Below are positions 18,537-26,970 of a DNA stretch of 64,000 bases, in pieces. The position numbers and the translations under genes were made by a program. Origin of the DNA: Lentisphaerota bacterium (lineage in GTDB: Bacteria > Verrucomicrobiota > Lentisphaeria > Victivallales > Victivallaceae); the NCBI GenBank assembly GCA_017134815.1, contig CP071032.1, positions 744,001 to 808,000 of the forward strand. Direction: 5' to 3'. A model generated the notes under the pieces. It searched no databases and was not told the origin of the DNA. It saw only the letters and a program-made list of their open reading frames with translations. Each line of letters opens with the position of its first letter. Position 1 is the first letter of the stretch.

Positions 18537-18797
18537 ATGAGACATTGCCAGAACTGTAAATGGTACTTATTTGATGGGATAAAACACCGCTGTTCGCACT
18601 ACAAATGTCTTCGCCCGGTATTATCTACAGCGAATGAAGTTGTACACGAATTTGGATTTGCTGTTATCGCAAGGTCGCAACAAGGCAAATGTATGCTGAA
18701 AGGTAGACTTTATGAACCTAGATCAGCTGCTTTTCGGCCAGCAAAAGGTAAGATCAGCTCGGTAATTGAAAGCATTAAACACTTCCTCTTTCGATAG
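18537..18797 (+). CDS. small cysteine-rich, probably metal-binding protein
   Basis: The protein has 86 residues. Cysteines are arranged as HCQNCKWY, RCSHYKCLRP and, later, GKCMLKG, suggesting a zinc-binding ribbon. GGAG lies upstream of the ATG. It belongs to the replication/late-early region, where phages often carry such small proteins. The 265 bases before it hold nothing I can recognise. Confidence 0.55.
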   Translation: MRHCQNCKWYLFDGIKHRCSHYKCLRPVLSTANEVVHEFGFAVIARSQQGKCMLKGRLYEPRSAAFRPAKGKISSVIESIKHFLFR

Positions 18798-18810
18798 GAG
18801 ATTGGCATTT

Positions 18811-19170
18811 ATGGTTAAAGAATTCAATGAAGACAGGTTTCACAGCCTTAAAAATGCTCATAAGGAGCCGGAGGAGGACTATCAGGAATATCTTGAAGTT
18901 GCCACCAGAGCCATCGAAAAGAAAGTCGTAAGAAAGATGGGAATACACAATCAACTACCTCAGATTCTTTTGGATTTGGAGGAAATGCGAAAAACATCGA
19001 TTGCCAGTTATGAAACAGCAAGTCTTGCAGTGACAATGTACCCGACAAGTTATGCAAAGATTGCCCAAGTAAGGGGCATTTCTAAGCCAGCTGTCTGGAA
19101 ACAAATGCAGCGAATTGCAAAAAAATATCCGTGGGCAGAAGGGTTGGTCTATGTTATGGGGCAGCGATAA
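18811..19170 (+). CDS. HTH protein at the end of the early region
   Basis: The protein has 119 residues. The C-terminal half contains a sigma-region-4-like or TrfB-like HTH (SYAKIAQVRGISKPAVWKQM) followed by a basic helix. The N-terminal half is acidic and helical. ATG 18811 has AGGAG about 10 bases upstream; the longer frame starts inside the preceding gene. The position at the end of the early operon fits an antiterminator or late-gene regulator, but the exact role is not determined. Confidence 0.6.
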   Translation: MVKEFNEDRFHSLKNAHKEPEEDYQEYLEVATRAIEKKVVRKMGIHNQLPQILLDLEEMRKTSIASYETASLAVTMYPTSYAKIAQVRGISKPAVWKQMQRIAKKYPWAEGLVYVMGQR

Positions 19171-19174
19171 GCAA

Positions 19175-19265
19175 AAAGCCCGGTCAACACAATGGTCGGG
19201 CTAAACAGAAAAATAAGAAACGTTAATGCCTAATTAATTTAACCCATAAACAAATTAAGTTAAGG
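19175..19265. repeat. junction repeat, copy A left half
   Basis: About 90 bases closely match 34728-34818, including the hairpin and the AATAAGAAACG and AAACAAATTAAG blocks. In copy B the next segment follows directly; here it is displaced to 21631. Just after the repeat (19270-19335) a short frame EIEVDVNPKDLCLNRLQKGQ recalls the peptide encoded at 21651 and 34834. Confidence 0.8.
19177..19202 (-). terminator. hairpin, probable terminator for leftward transcripts
   Basis: A 9-bp stem (AGCCCGGTC / GGTCGGGCT, two G-T pairs) with an 8-base loop is followed on the minus strand by five T residues. A second copy at 34730-34755 keeps the stem with one G-T changed to G-C, which supports a folded RNA. 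Both copies lie beyond the 3' end of a leftward gene. Confidence 0.7.
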
Positions 19266-19418
19266 TTTTTCATGAAATCGAGGTTGACGTCAATCCAAAG
19301 GATTTGTGCTTAAACAGGCTTCAAAAAGGGCAAAAAGGTTGACATCTTAAAAAAAGTTTTAATTACACCATGTTTTTTGGGTAGCTATTTTGGGATTTTA
19401 AAAGTTAAATAGGAGGTG

Positions 19419-19733
19419 TTATTTTTTAGCAGAGGTAATTTTTTGCTCATCACCAAATGATTGCTTTGCAAAATCAATAGCTTTGTTAAAACGCTCAATT
19501 TTTCTCTGTAACATTGCATTTTTTAGTTTATTGCTGTTGTTCGTTATCAGTTCAGTTATTATCTTTTGGATTTCATCACATATTTTAAGATTAGAATCAT
19601 CATACATCAAAATATTTGAGTAGTAACATTGCTTCATATTACATTTTGGGCAGTAATCAATAATAAATCCTTCTTGTATTACTGCTTTTATTAATTTCTT
19701 TTTTCCAACTGAACTTAATTGATCCAAAATCAC
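19419..19733 (-). CDS. hypothetical protein with a CxxC pair
   Basis: The 104-residue protein is mostly helical and Lys/Asn-rich, with YCPKCNMKQCYYS near residue 30 as a possible zinc knuckle. The frame opens at GTG 19733, but GGAGG lies too close to it; a TTG at 19727 with that same sequence at good spacing may be the true start. It is one of two leftward genes in a 2.4-kb segment bounded by the two halves of a repeat. I do not recognise the family. Confidence 0.5.
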   Translation of the reverse strand: MILDQLSSVGKKKLIKAVIQEGFIIDYCPKCNMKQCYYSNILMYDDSNLKICDEIQKIITELITNNSNKLKNAMLQRKIERFNKAIDFAKQSFGDEQKITSAKK

Positions 19734-19757
19734 TCCTCCATCATTAATGTGCTTTAA

Positions 19758-19797
19758 ACTATCGAACTGACATTTAGAAAAAAGTCAGTTCGATAGT
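19758..19797 (-). terminator. long-stem terminator of the leftward secreted-protein gene
   Basis: A perfect 14-bp stem (ACTATCGAACTGAC / GTCAGTTCGATAGT) with a 12-base loop lies between the end of the gene at 19813 and the next leftward gene. On the minus strand a short TTTAAA follows. Confidence 0.75.
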
Positions 19798-19812
19798 ATT
19801 TATAAAAATTGA

Positions 19813-21195
19813 TTATGAATCTTGATATTGAAAGACTTGAGTCATTACATCAACTTTTGATTCTCCCTCAAAAAATATGCTGTAACCTCCATTATGAATT
19901 TTGTTAATGTCAAAATTTCCTTCACTTTGCAGAATACCATAGAAACGTCCTTGGTGCATAATGATATTAAATCCATGATGATTTTCATGCACTAATTGTG
20001 GAAATGCATAGTTAGCAATTTTTCCTTTGACATCACTTAGTGAATTGCCATCAAAAAAAATGCTATAGTCATGACTATCGATTTTGCTTATATCGAAAGC
20101 TCCTTCATTTTGTAGAATGGCATAAAACTTGCCAAGATATTCAATGACGTTAAATCCATTATGGCCTTCATCAACCAATTTAGGGTAATCTTTAATTTCT
20201 GCTTTAAATTCATGTGGTGAGATATCTGAGTCAGAAAATTCTTCTTTTCCTTCAATAAGTGGATCCGAAGTTAACATGTTAATATTATCTACCCAGTCTC
20301 GAAGAACTCCCTTGCTGAACTCGTCAAGGTTTAAGCTTTCTCCGACTTGCTTTAACACAGATAACATTTCATGAAAATCGCTATGCCCAAAGACGACTGA
20401 TCTTACAGCATCTGAGATATTGGAAGTGTTACACAATAAGTGGTATGTCACATAGATATTTTTATTTTCATCGTCTATTATGGCTAAAGTCCAAAAGCTG
20501 GAAATCCCGGTGAACGGAACAAATCTTGCATTATTTGGCGAACATCTGAAAGTGTTTACATCATTTTCGTCCTGATGGCAACTTACGTGAATATTAGCAA
20601 GCCTTTCCATTGGAATAGTTTCATCAGAAGCTGCCAGAATACCTCTAGGGGAATACATACCGACAGGGATATCTCCAGAAAAATTGATCATACCTGGATC
20701 ATGATTTGTTGATAATAAACCGTGATAGCATATATTGAATTCCTTTCCTACTAAAGTTTCATCATCTGGGTGACTACCTTTGCCAGTAATTACGGCAGAA
20801 ACAAAGCATTTATAACCATAAAAATCCATCATCTCAGAAATATCATGGAAATATAAGATATTTGGAAGTATATTCTGTCGTAAACCCCGTGGTGCCCAAT
20901 CTAACATCCATGGAGGCATATTTATTATGAGAACTTTCTGCCTGAATAAGTATTCCTCACCAGTATATTGACCAATGGCAGGTACTTCTGGAATAAGTGG
21001 GTAGTGATTATTAGTTGGACTGCTAACATTCCAGTATGGTTCAAGGCTCCATTGTTGTGCAAATTGGACATCGTCTTCGTATCTACTGATTGAAGAAACA
21101 TCCCAAACGTCATCCATCCTTCTGGGCTGCGACCAGGCCTGATTTGCTATTAAACATGATAAAAACATGAATAGTAATAATAAATTTTTTTTCAT
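19813..21195 (-). CDS. secreted protein with two C-terminal repeats
   Basis: The 460-residue protein begins with a clear signal peptide (MKKNLLLLFMFLSCLIANQA). The C-terminal 110 residues hold two copies of a roughly 50-residue unit: KFYAILQNEGAFDISKID then YSIFFDGNSLSDVKGKI, and RFYGILQSEGNFDINKIH then YSIFFEGESKVDVMTQV. The middle has many aromatic and Asp/His residues but no motif that I can name. GAGAGG supports the start. It is AT-rich like the rest of the element cargo and lies leftward, against the phage genes, which marks it as cargo. Its function is unknown; the repeats look like a ligand- or glycan-binding module. Confidence 0.75.
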   Translation of the reverse strand: MKKNLLLLFMFLSCLIANQAWSQPRRMDDVWDVSSISRYEDDVQFAQQWSLEPYWNVSSPTNNHYPLIPEVPAIGQYTGEEYLFRQKVLIINMPPWMLDWAPRGLRQNILPNILYFHDISEMMDFYGYKCFVSAVITGKGSHPDDETLVGKEFNICYHGLLSTNHDPGMINFSGDIPVGMYSPRGILAASDETIPMERLANIHVSCHQDENDVNTFRCSPNNARFVPFTGISSFWTLAIIDDENKNIYVTYHLLCNTSNISDAVRSVVFGHSDFHEMLSVLKQVGESLNLDEFSKGVLRDWVDNINMLTSDPLIEGKEEFSDSDISPHEFKAEIKDYPKLVDEGHNGFNVIEYLGKFYAILQNEGAFDISKIDSHDYSIFFDGNSLSDVKGKIANYAFPQLVHENHHGFNIIMHQGRFYGILQSEGNFDINKIHNGGYSIFFEGESKVDVMTQVFQYQDS

Positions 21196-22043
21196 TTGCC
21201 TCTCTAAATTTTCATTATTGATTAATCATTTGATGGAAAGCTAATTATAAAGTTAATAGTGCTAATTATAGCTTCCAATTTCTTGAAATTGGTTTGTAGA
21301 AAGCCTGATGTTGAAAAAAAGCATCTTAAAAATCAAAATAATCAAAAACATCACCTCTCCTTTTGACTACAACAAAATATAAACCTTTTAAATACAAAAA
21401 AGGTTGAGAGTACTAATGGCTGTTAATCATCCATTCCTTTATTTTTTTACTATTATTTAATTATTAAGTTAGAATCTTATTCCAAGAAAAATAGTATTAT
21501 TATGCTAATGAACTTCTTGAAATTATTCGTAAGTATTTATTATTTAAGGGATAAAATAGTTCGATTTATAGAGTATGGTTTTCCTTTAAACCACTAAAAG
21601 ACTTTAATTATATCATATTGTCCTAATTATGTCAAGGATTTTAAAAATGGAAAGGTTAATGTTAACCCAATAATTTTGAGCTTAGAACATCAAAAAAGGG
21701 CCGGTTTTGGTTAACGGCACAAAAAAAGGCGAAAAATTTTCACATTTTCAAAAAATTTTTAGATTGATAAAAGATAAATGTTCTAAATACGACATGACAT
21801 ACTTATATAAATCATAAAAAAGTTCTACATATTGAAACTTTATTGGATTGAATTGAGGGTGTGTTTAATTCAAAATAGAAGGCTAGGAATTAAGAATGCA
21901 AAAAGGTCTATCTGCATACCATAGTATAGCTTTTATATTTGTATTATATTACTTAAAATTAATAGCTTAAAACATACCTTACGAAACTGCTGAGATTATT
22001 TAAAGGGGGAACTTTATCAATCAACAAGTTGAGAGGATTTGTA
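21196..22043. other. 850-base intergenic region between divergent cargo genes
   Basis: It is very AT-rich. It contains the right half of the junction repeat (21631-21735, annotated separately). The promoters of the two divergent secreted-protein genes should lie here, but none is clear enough to mark. Confidence 0.5.
21631..21735. repeat. junction repeat, copy A right half
   Basis: Matches 34812-34910, beginning at GTCAAGG. A block of about 40 bases from 21676 is nearly identical to 34857 onward. Both copies encode the same short frame ending SLEHQKRAGFG followed by a stop, then GGTTAACGG and an AAAAAAGG run. The peptide is probably the end of a lost phage gene. Confidence 0.75.
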
Positions 22044-22502
22044 ATGAAGAAGTCATTGTATGGAGTAAGCGTATTTTTATTAGTTTTGATTTCAGGCTTT
22101 GTGGCTAATGCTGATGTACAATGTGCCGAGTGCGATATGATGGTACCAGAAAATAACTGCTACCAAATAGATCAATCTGAACTTGTGTTTAGGCAAGCAT
22201 ATGCCCGCCAGGTAATCCAGTTTTTAGGTTTAGAAAATAACCTAAACCTCGGGGAGGAAGCTTTTAATCACCTTAATTTAGATGATACATCCAGAACAAC
22301 AAGTGCTAATGAAACTATAGCTTACTTCATAAGTGAATATTCAGGTATTTCTAGAGATTGGAGGGTCTATGATATATATCACTGCCCACTTTCAACGCAG
22401 GATGAAAATACGAATACGACTGCAGTCCAGCAATATATGAGTAGCATTGTCGCCTTTTGGCCCTTTTACGAATTCTTTTTTGTACAGAGTTTTCAATTAT
22501 GA
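22044..22502 (+). CDS. small secreted protein with N-terminal CxxC
   Basis: The 152-residue protein has a signal peptide (MKKSLYGVSVFLLVLISGFV) and, directly after it, VQCAECDMMVPENNCYQID. The N-terminal part is a paralogue of the 523-residue protein at 38325. Both have KSLY in the signal peptide, a CxxC just after cleavage and an EL-FRQ-Y block, and the DNA around the start codons is also similar. GAGAGGA precedes ATG 22044. The two may share a secretion or anchoring feature while the C-terminal parts differ. The function is unknown. Confidence 0.6.
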   Translation: MKKSLYGVSVFLLVLISGFVANADVQCAECDMMVPENNCYQIDQSELVFRQAYARQVIQFLGLENNLNLGEEAFNHLNLDDTSRTTSANETIAYFISEYSGISRDWRVYDIYHCPLSTQDENTNTTAVQQYMSSIVAFWPFYEFFFVQSFQL

Positions 22503-22740
22503 AATATGTTGCATGGCAATTGGTGGTAGGAAATATCTGAAGAAGTTGTGATATAGAAAAAAGACGGCGTCATTCTACATGGACGAAAGACAGCTTAAGA
22601 CATTTATAAACCTCTATGTAATGCGTTTTATTTTAAATATTTTCTAAAAAATATTGAAATTTAAATTAAAGATATCTACAATTAGATTATCAACTTTTTT
22701 ACTTGTCATCTATATTCGACTTTTTGAGGAGAGCTGGAAA

Positions 22741-24330
22741 ATGAGTAGCTTAAATGATATATCAGAGTTTAACCCTAACCGGAAAAAAATATTCCGGATG
22801 ATAATTCCCTGTTATCCCGCGTTTAATATATATTCTTCTGTTGCTCGGAAAACCACTGCCTTGGGCCCGATTATGATCGCAACGGTTGTGAGTAAAATTC
22901 CCGGATGGGAGGTTGAGGTAATTGATGAAAATAATTACTGTTGGTGTGGTCCGCAAAATGCCGAGGGCAAACCGGCACATTGCTTGCTTCAACAGAGTCG
23001 TGCTGCGGATGTTGTCGGATTATATGGTGGCTTGACCAGTACAATTCCGAGACTATATGAAATTGCTTCTTTTTATAGAAAGCATGGTGTGATAAATATT
23101 TGCGGTGGACAACATTTTATTGAAGATAACATCCGGGAAGCATTGAATAATAACATCGATTATGTTGTTGTCGGCGAAGGTGAGGTAACTATAAGAGAAT
23201 TGTTTGAAGCACTTTGTACAAATAAGGATGTTGAAAGCATTGATGGTATAGCGTTTCGCAGTGATGGGAATATCATTGTGACACAGCAGCGAAAACCAAT
23301 TGAAGACTTGAGTAATTTGCCGCTGCCAGACTTTTCTTTACTGCGCTATGCAAAAGTTAGTTTGTACCCTGTAAGTTGGACGCGAGGATGCGGAATGAAC
23401 TGTGAATTTTGCACGGTAAAAGGGAAAGTGCGTTGTGGAACAGTTGATTATGCTTTTCAACAGTTTACTTCTATATTCGAAAGATTTAATGGAAAAAGTT
23501 TTTTCATTGTAGATGACCTCTTTGGGCAGAAACGCGAGCTCACAATTGAACTTTGCCGTCGATTAAAGGCTTATCAGGAACTGATTGGCGTGCGTTTCTT
23601 CATTTCCGTTCAAATCAGACTTGACAAGGCTAATGATTCTGAGCTGTTGAGCGTGATGCGTGATGCTGGAGTTAAGGTTGTTGCTATTGGATTTGAATCA
23701 CCTGTTTCCAGCGAACTTGAAGCGATGGATAAGAGGTTAAATTCAAAAGAAATGATTAATTTAACAAATATTTTCCATCGCACGGGGTTTCGGGTGCATG
23801 GAATGTTTATCTTTGGTTATCCGGCCAAGGTAGACCAGAAATTTACTCTTAGCGCTCGCGAAAGGGTTAAACTTTTTTACAGCTTTATTCGCAAGGCCAG
23901 AATTGATACAATCCAGGTTGTTTTGCCGGTTCCATTGCCAGGAACTGAACTGACTCGACGGTTGGAAGCGGCAAAGCGTATCTTTCCCAAGGAGTCGATC
24001 GGATGGGAATATTATGACGGAAACTTTCCGCTATTTTTTCCTGATGAACCGTTGACTGCCCAAGATATGTATTTGTCGCATAAATTGTTGATGACCAGAT
24101 TTTATAGGTTCCGCTATTTTTTTGCAATGATTCTTAATATAATAATTTTTCCAATGATAATTTTTTCTATTTTTAATCTGCGCCGAGGGTGGAATTGGTG
24201 GTATAGGGCATGGAGGAACAATTTGTGGCGTATCGTCGGCTGGAGTATTATCAGAAAATGGTCTGCTTGCTCTAAAAAAGATGGCTTTGGGGAAAAACTT
24301 GCTTTTGTGGAACACCAAAATAGACAATGA
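22741..24330 (+). CDS. B12-binding-type radical SAM enzyme (BchE/methyltransferase-like)
   Basis: The protein has 529 residues and a cobalamin-binding-like Rossmann domain at about 15-190 (YDVVGLYGG-type strands; INICGGQHFIEDNIREALNN; YVVVGEGEVTIRELFEAL). A radical SAM domain follows at about 205-430 with the 4Fe-4S motif Cys217, Cys221 and Cys224 in WTRGCGMNCEFC. It then reads FFIVDDLFGQ and MFIFGYPAK, typical of the BchE/PhpK group. The C-terminus has two hydrophobic stretches and may be membrane-associated. GGAGAG supports ATG 22741 over a longer frame from 22654. It is cargo within the phage-derived element, with no neighbouring pathway genes. Its substrate is unknown; methylation or ring formation are the common reactions of the class. 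Confidence 0.85.
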   Translation: MSSLNDISEFNPNRKKIFRMIIPCYPAFNIYSSVARKTTALGPIMIATVVSKIPGWEVEVIDENNYCWCGPQNAEGKPAHCLLQQSRAADVVGLYGGLTSTIPRLYEIASFYRKHGVINICGGQHFIEDNIREALNNNIDYVVVGEGEVTIRELFEALCTNKDVESIDGIAFRSDGNIIVTQQRKPIEDLSNLPLPDFSLLRYAKVSLYPVSWTRGCGMNCEFCTVKGKVRCGTVDYAFQQFTSIFERFNGKSFFIVDDLFGQKRELTIELCRRLKAYQELIGVRFFISVQIRLDKANDSELLSVMRDAGVKVVAIGFESPVSSELEAMDKRLNSKEMINLTNIFHRTGFRVHGMFIFGYPAKVDQKFTLSARERVKLFYSFIRKARIDTIQVVLPVPLPGTELTRRLEAAKRIFPKESIGWEYYDGNFPLFFPDEPLTAQDMYLSHKLLMTRFYRFRYFFAMILNIIIFPMIIFSIFNLRRGWNWWYRAWRNNLWRIVGWSIIRKWSACSKKDGFGEKLAFVEHQNRQ

Positions 24331-24726
24331 CAAATTATATGCGATGCTATTTTTACCTAAAAGATATAACGACATATCGACACGAGAGAGAATTGACGTC
24401 CGACTAGATAGGTGAAATCTGATAAACAGATAAAGCTGAATTTTTTGCAGGGTATTAGCTTATATTTAATGTTCACTTTCCTGTGGGATTGACAAGTAAT
24501 TCATTTACTAATTGCCTCTATGTAGAGGTTATGTCAAATTGATAGAAGACAATGAGTCGAAAAAATGTAATGTTATCATTCAAAATGAATGATATTGCAG
24601 ATTACACCTTATGATTTTCTAGCCTAGTCCTAGCAAAGTACTTTAATTACTACCGTTCTGACTTAATTTATCTAAAGTTTTTTGACCCCATAATGACTCA
24701 AATATTTGCTTTGCAAGTAGTTAAAC
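24331..24726. other. intergenic region without a recognised gene
   Basis: No supported frame is present. It ends in the promoter of the lipoprotein gene (24727-24755). I see no clean terminator for the radical SAM gene. Confidence 0.4.
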
Positions 24727-24755
24727 TTGAAAAAACAAAAGTAATGCTGTATAAT
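24727..24755 (+). promoter_or_regulatory. sigma-70 promoter of the lipoprotein gene
   Basis: TTGAAA, a 17-base spacer and a perfect TATAAT. The transcript would start near 24762 and open with an 8-bp hairpin (CGAGTTTT / AAAACTCG, 24768-24787) before AGGAGG and the ATG at 24819. The hairpin may protect or regulate the mRNA. Confidence 0.8.
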
Positions 24756-24818
24756 TTTCTTTAGTGACGAGTTTTAAGTAAAACTCGATTTATTTAGTTA
24801 TTGCCAAAGGAGGAAATT

Positions 24819-25217
24819 ATGAAGAAGATGCTTTTTCTACTTGCTCTGCCGGTAATTGTTGTCCTTTTACAAGGATGTGCCAGCGGGTTCGCAGAACGTC
24901 AGAAAGCTGTCAAAGTAACTTCAGGTAAACCAGGAACTGAATTCGTGGTTCACGATCGTGCCGGAGCTTTGATTTATAAAGGAACGACCCCGGCTCTGGT
25001 TCCATTGAAAGCTAGCAGTGGTATTTTCAAAAAAGAAATTTATACCATTGCTTCTACTGATGGTAAAATCATTAAACAAGTCCCAGCAGAAATATCTATC
25101 TGGTTCTGGGGAAACTTTGTCACTATCCTGGGCTTCATCCCGGATGGTTTCAATGGTCTAATGTGGACTCTGCCTGAAGGAGTTCACCTTGACGGATATA
25201 TGCCAACGCAAAAGTAA
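24819..25217 (+). CDS. small lipoprotein
   Basis: This 132-residue lipoprotein has the signal MKKMLFLLALPVIVVLLQGC with a lipobox-like LQGC. The mature part reads PGTEFVVHDRAGALIYKGTT, resembling a PEGA-like beta fold, then ends with a hydrophobic segment (IWFWGNFVTILGFIPDGFNG). ATG 24819 with AGGAGG is clearly better than the frame start at 24801. It has its own promoter and a UUCG-type terminator, so it is an independent transcription unit, unlike most of the cargo. Its codons are less AT-biased than those of its neighbours, suggesting a different origin, perhaps the host chromosome. Confidence 0.75.
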   Translation: MKKMLFLLALPVIVVLLQGCASGFAERQKAVKVTSGKPGTEFVVHDRAGALIYKGTTPALVPLKASSGIFKKEIYTIASTDGKIIKQVPAEISIWFWGNFVTILGFIPDGFNGLMWTLPEGVHLDGYMPTQK

Positions 25218-25238
25218 CACTAACACACCTCATTCATT

Positions 25239-25263
25239 CAGGGCCTTCGGGCCCTGTTTTTTT
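25239..25263 (+). terminator. UUCG-loop intrinsic terminator
   Basis: A 7-bp stem CAGGGCC / GGCCCTG with a TTCG loop is followed by seven T residues, 21 bases after the lipoprotein stop. Confidence 0.95.
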
Positions 25264-25589
25264 GCATTTAAACTTGTCGTCTAATAAGTCCTTCGTCACT
25301 TCCAATATTAAGTTGAGATAATTATCTTACAAGGAATTTAGAAAAAATATAAAATCTAACTTAACCCTGAGTTATCTTGTCTGTAAATGGCATTCTAACG
25401 CCGTCGGATTTGTGCTGGATTATAAGGTAACATATAGATATAATAAGTCACAATAAACGAATCATAATTTACTATTGGAAAGTAATATTTTAATCATTCA
25501 AAAATATGGCATAAAAAGACATTTAAGAAATTATTGAAGACCTGAATAAGGTTCACCTCGTATAAAAGATTCATAAATAATATGATGTT
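25264..25589. other. intergenic region without a recognised gene
   Basis: AT-rich, with stops in all frames. It lies between the ends of convergent genes. Confidence 0.4.
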
Positions 25590-26174
25590 TTAACTTATGC
25601 CTCTACAAAAAAAAATTATAAACACAATTATTGAAAGTATATAAGGGATAAACAATTCAAATCCAAGTTTATTAAGAAAAATGATTTCTAATAATGACTT
25701 CCAAGCCTTTTTAAAATTATTTTCTAATAAAAATACGTCTCTATCATTTTTTCTTTTAATGACCAAGCCATCGTCATCTTTTCGACTTGTTGGATCAGTA
25801 TATAATTTATCACAAAATTTTATTTCAGTAATTTCAATCTTGAGCCCTATAAGCATTGGGAATAATTTTTTCCAAAATGAAAAATCTTCTAACTTAAGGG
25901 CATCGTCTTTATATTTATATCCAAATGTTTTATATTTATTACATATAGTAAATATAATTTCTTGAATAGCTTTTCTTTCAAAAAAACATCTATGACAAAA
26001 TAACATAAATAATATAATTAATGCAATATGCAAAAATTTGAGAGTTATCGGCACACCGTTGTATTCAAGTTCTGAAAGCATAGGGTAAAAAATTATTCCA
26101 AGTGATAATAATGTTGTGCATATACTAATTATAGAGAAAATTTCTTTATTTATAAAATGATCTTCTTTGGCCAT
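25590..26174 (-). CDS. membrane protein of unknown function
   Basis: The protein has 194 residues with hydrophobic segments near residues 11-31 (IFSIISICTTLLSLGIIFYP), 44-65 (FLHIALIILFMLFCHRCFF) and at the C-terminus (FIPYILSIIVFIIFFCRG). A Lys/Asp-rich cytoplasmic-like loop lies between. AGGAG precedes the start. It is very AT-rich and points against the phage genes, so it is probably cargo. I do not recognise the family; superinfection exclusion would be one idea, without evidence. Confidence 0.6.
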   Translation of the reverse strand: MAKEDHFINKEIFSIISICTTLLSLGIIFYPMLSELEYNGVPITLKFLHIALIILFMLFCHRCFFERKAIQEIIFTICNKYKTFGYKYKDDALKLEDFSFWKKLFPMLIGLKIEITEIKFCDKLYTDPTSRKDDDGLVIKRKNDRDVFLLENNFKKAWKSLLEIIFLNKLGFELFIPYILSIIVFIIFFCRGIS

Positions 26175-26396
26175 TTCTAAACTCCTGCTTTTAATGATTC
26201 TTTGAAATAACCCAAGGCTTTTTTTTCTAAGCGAGGTTCTTCAAAATACTTATATGCGAAGAATGCTTTTAATAAATATAAACACGATTGCTTTATATTT
26301 CAACAATAAGTTAACTCACGCACATCTAATATAAGCTATTACTATTCAGTAAGTAAGTTTTTTGAAACAAGAACTGTAAAAATAAGAGGTGTGATC

Positions 26397-26444
26397 TTGA
26401 AAGCACAGGAAGTCTGTAAAAAGCATGGAATCAACGTTTGTTAA
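26397..26444 (+). pseudogene. small-terminase N-terminal remnant
   Basis: A 15-codon frame LKAQEVCKKHGINVC is very similar to the start of the small-terminase gene at 28285 (MKVQEICDKHNIS), and the DNA is also similar. It is therefore a duplicated, truncated 5' end about 1.9 kb upstream of the second copy. The palindrome array and the desaturase gene lie between the two. Confidence 0.65.
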
Positions 26445-26594
26445 TCAAATATATTCCTCAATTGTATAGTCATTTGAAAATAAGTCATAAAGATAATGTC
26501 GCCATTACGCTAATATATATAAAGTGTAGTATATTGCTCCCCATTTTTCAATGGAGGCACTACAAACTTGTATAATTGCTTTTCAATAAATAAG

Positions 26595-26837
26595 AAAGGT
26601 ACTGTGAGGGATTTTGAAGGTTTAGAGGTGGGGGGACCCCCGCGTGGTTTAAACAAATTTTTTGAGTTTTTATTTTAGGGGTACAAATTGTAAATGTCTC
26701 ATTAGTAATGCTTTTTCCCGTTTTAGAAATGTACCCCGGGTACAATTTGAGCTCAAAGGGGGTACAAAATTTGTACCTCTAGGGGTACAAAATGAAGGAG
26801 TTTGAGCTTAGAAAATGTACCTTTAGGGGTACAAAAT
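26595..26837. repeat. palindrome array of GGTACA/TGTACC sites, copy 1
   Basis: The left half (26595-26772) is repeated at 40684-40860, including a GGGGGGACCCCC block and GTTTAAAC. Perfect palindromes are TGTACCC-C-GGGTACA at 26730-26744 and GGTACAAA-A-TTTGTACC at 26761-26777. Further half-sites GGGGTACAAA lie at 26678-26687, 26782-26791 and 26826-26835, some paired with TGTACC. The regular spacing of symmetrical sites suggests a cis-acting site for a DNA-binding protein. The position between two small-terminase copies makes a packaging or replication site conceivable. Confidence 0.75.
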
Positions 26838-26970
26838 ACGAGCGACTTAAAATAAAATTTAATAAATATTTAAAATATTGCTTTAAAATAAGTTTCTAAG
26901 TGACAAGTATAATCAGTCTAAACACGTTTAGAAATGAAAAGTAAATAAGAAGTATATCAACAGCATAAAG

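Noticed and set aside
18354..18545. Minus-strand 63-codon frame
   Set aside because: No ribosome binding site, odd composition and overlap with the leader of the Cys-rich protein gene.
26560..26745. Minus-strand 61-codon frame
   Set aside because: It runs through the palindrome array; its open state is explained by the repeated noncoding sequence and it is not conserved in copy 2.
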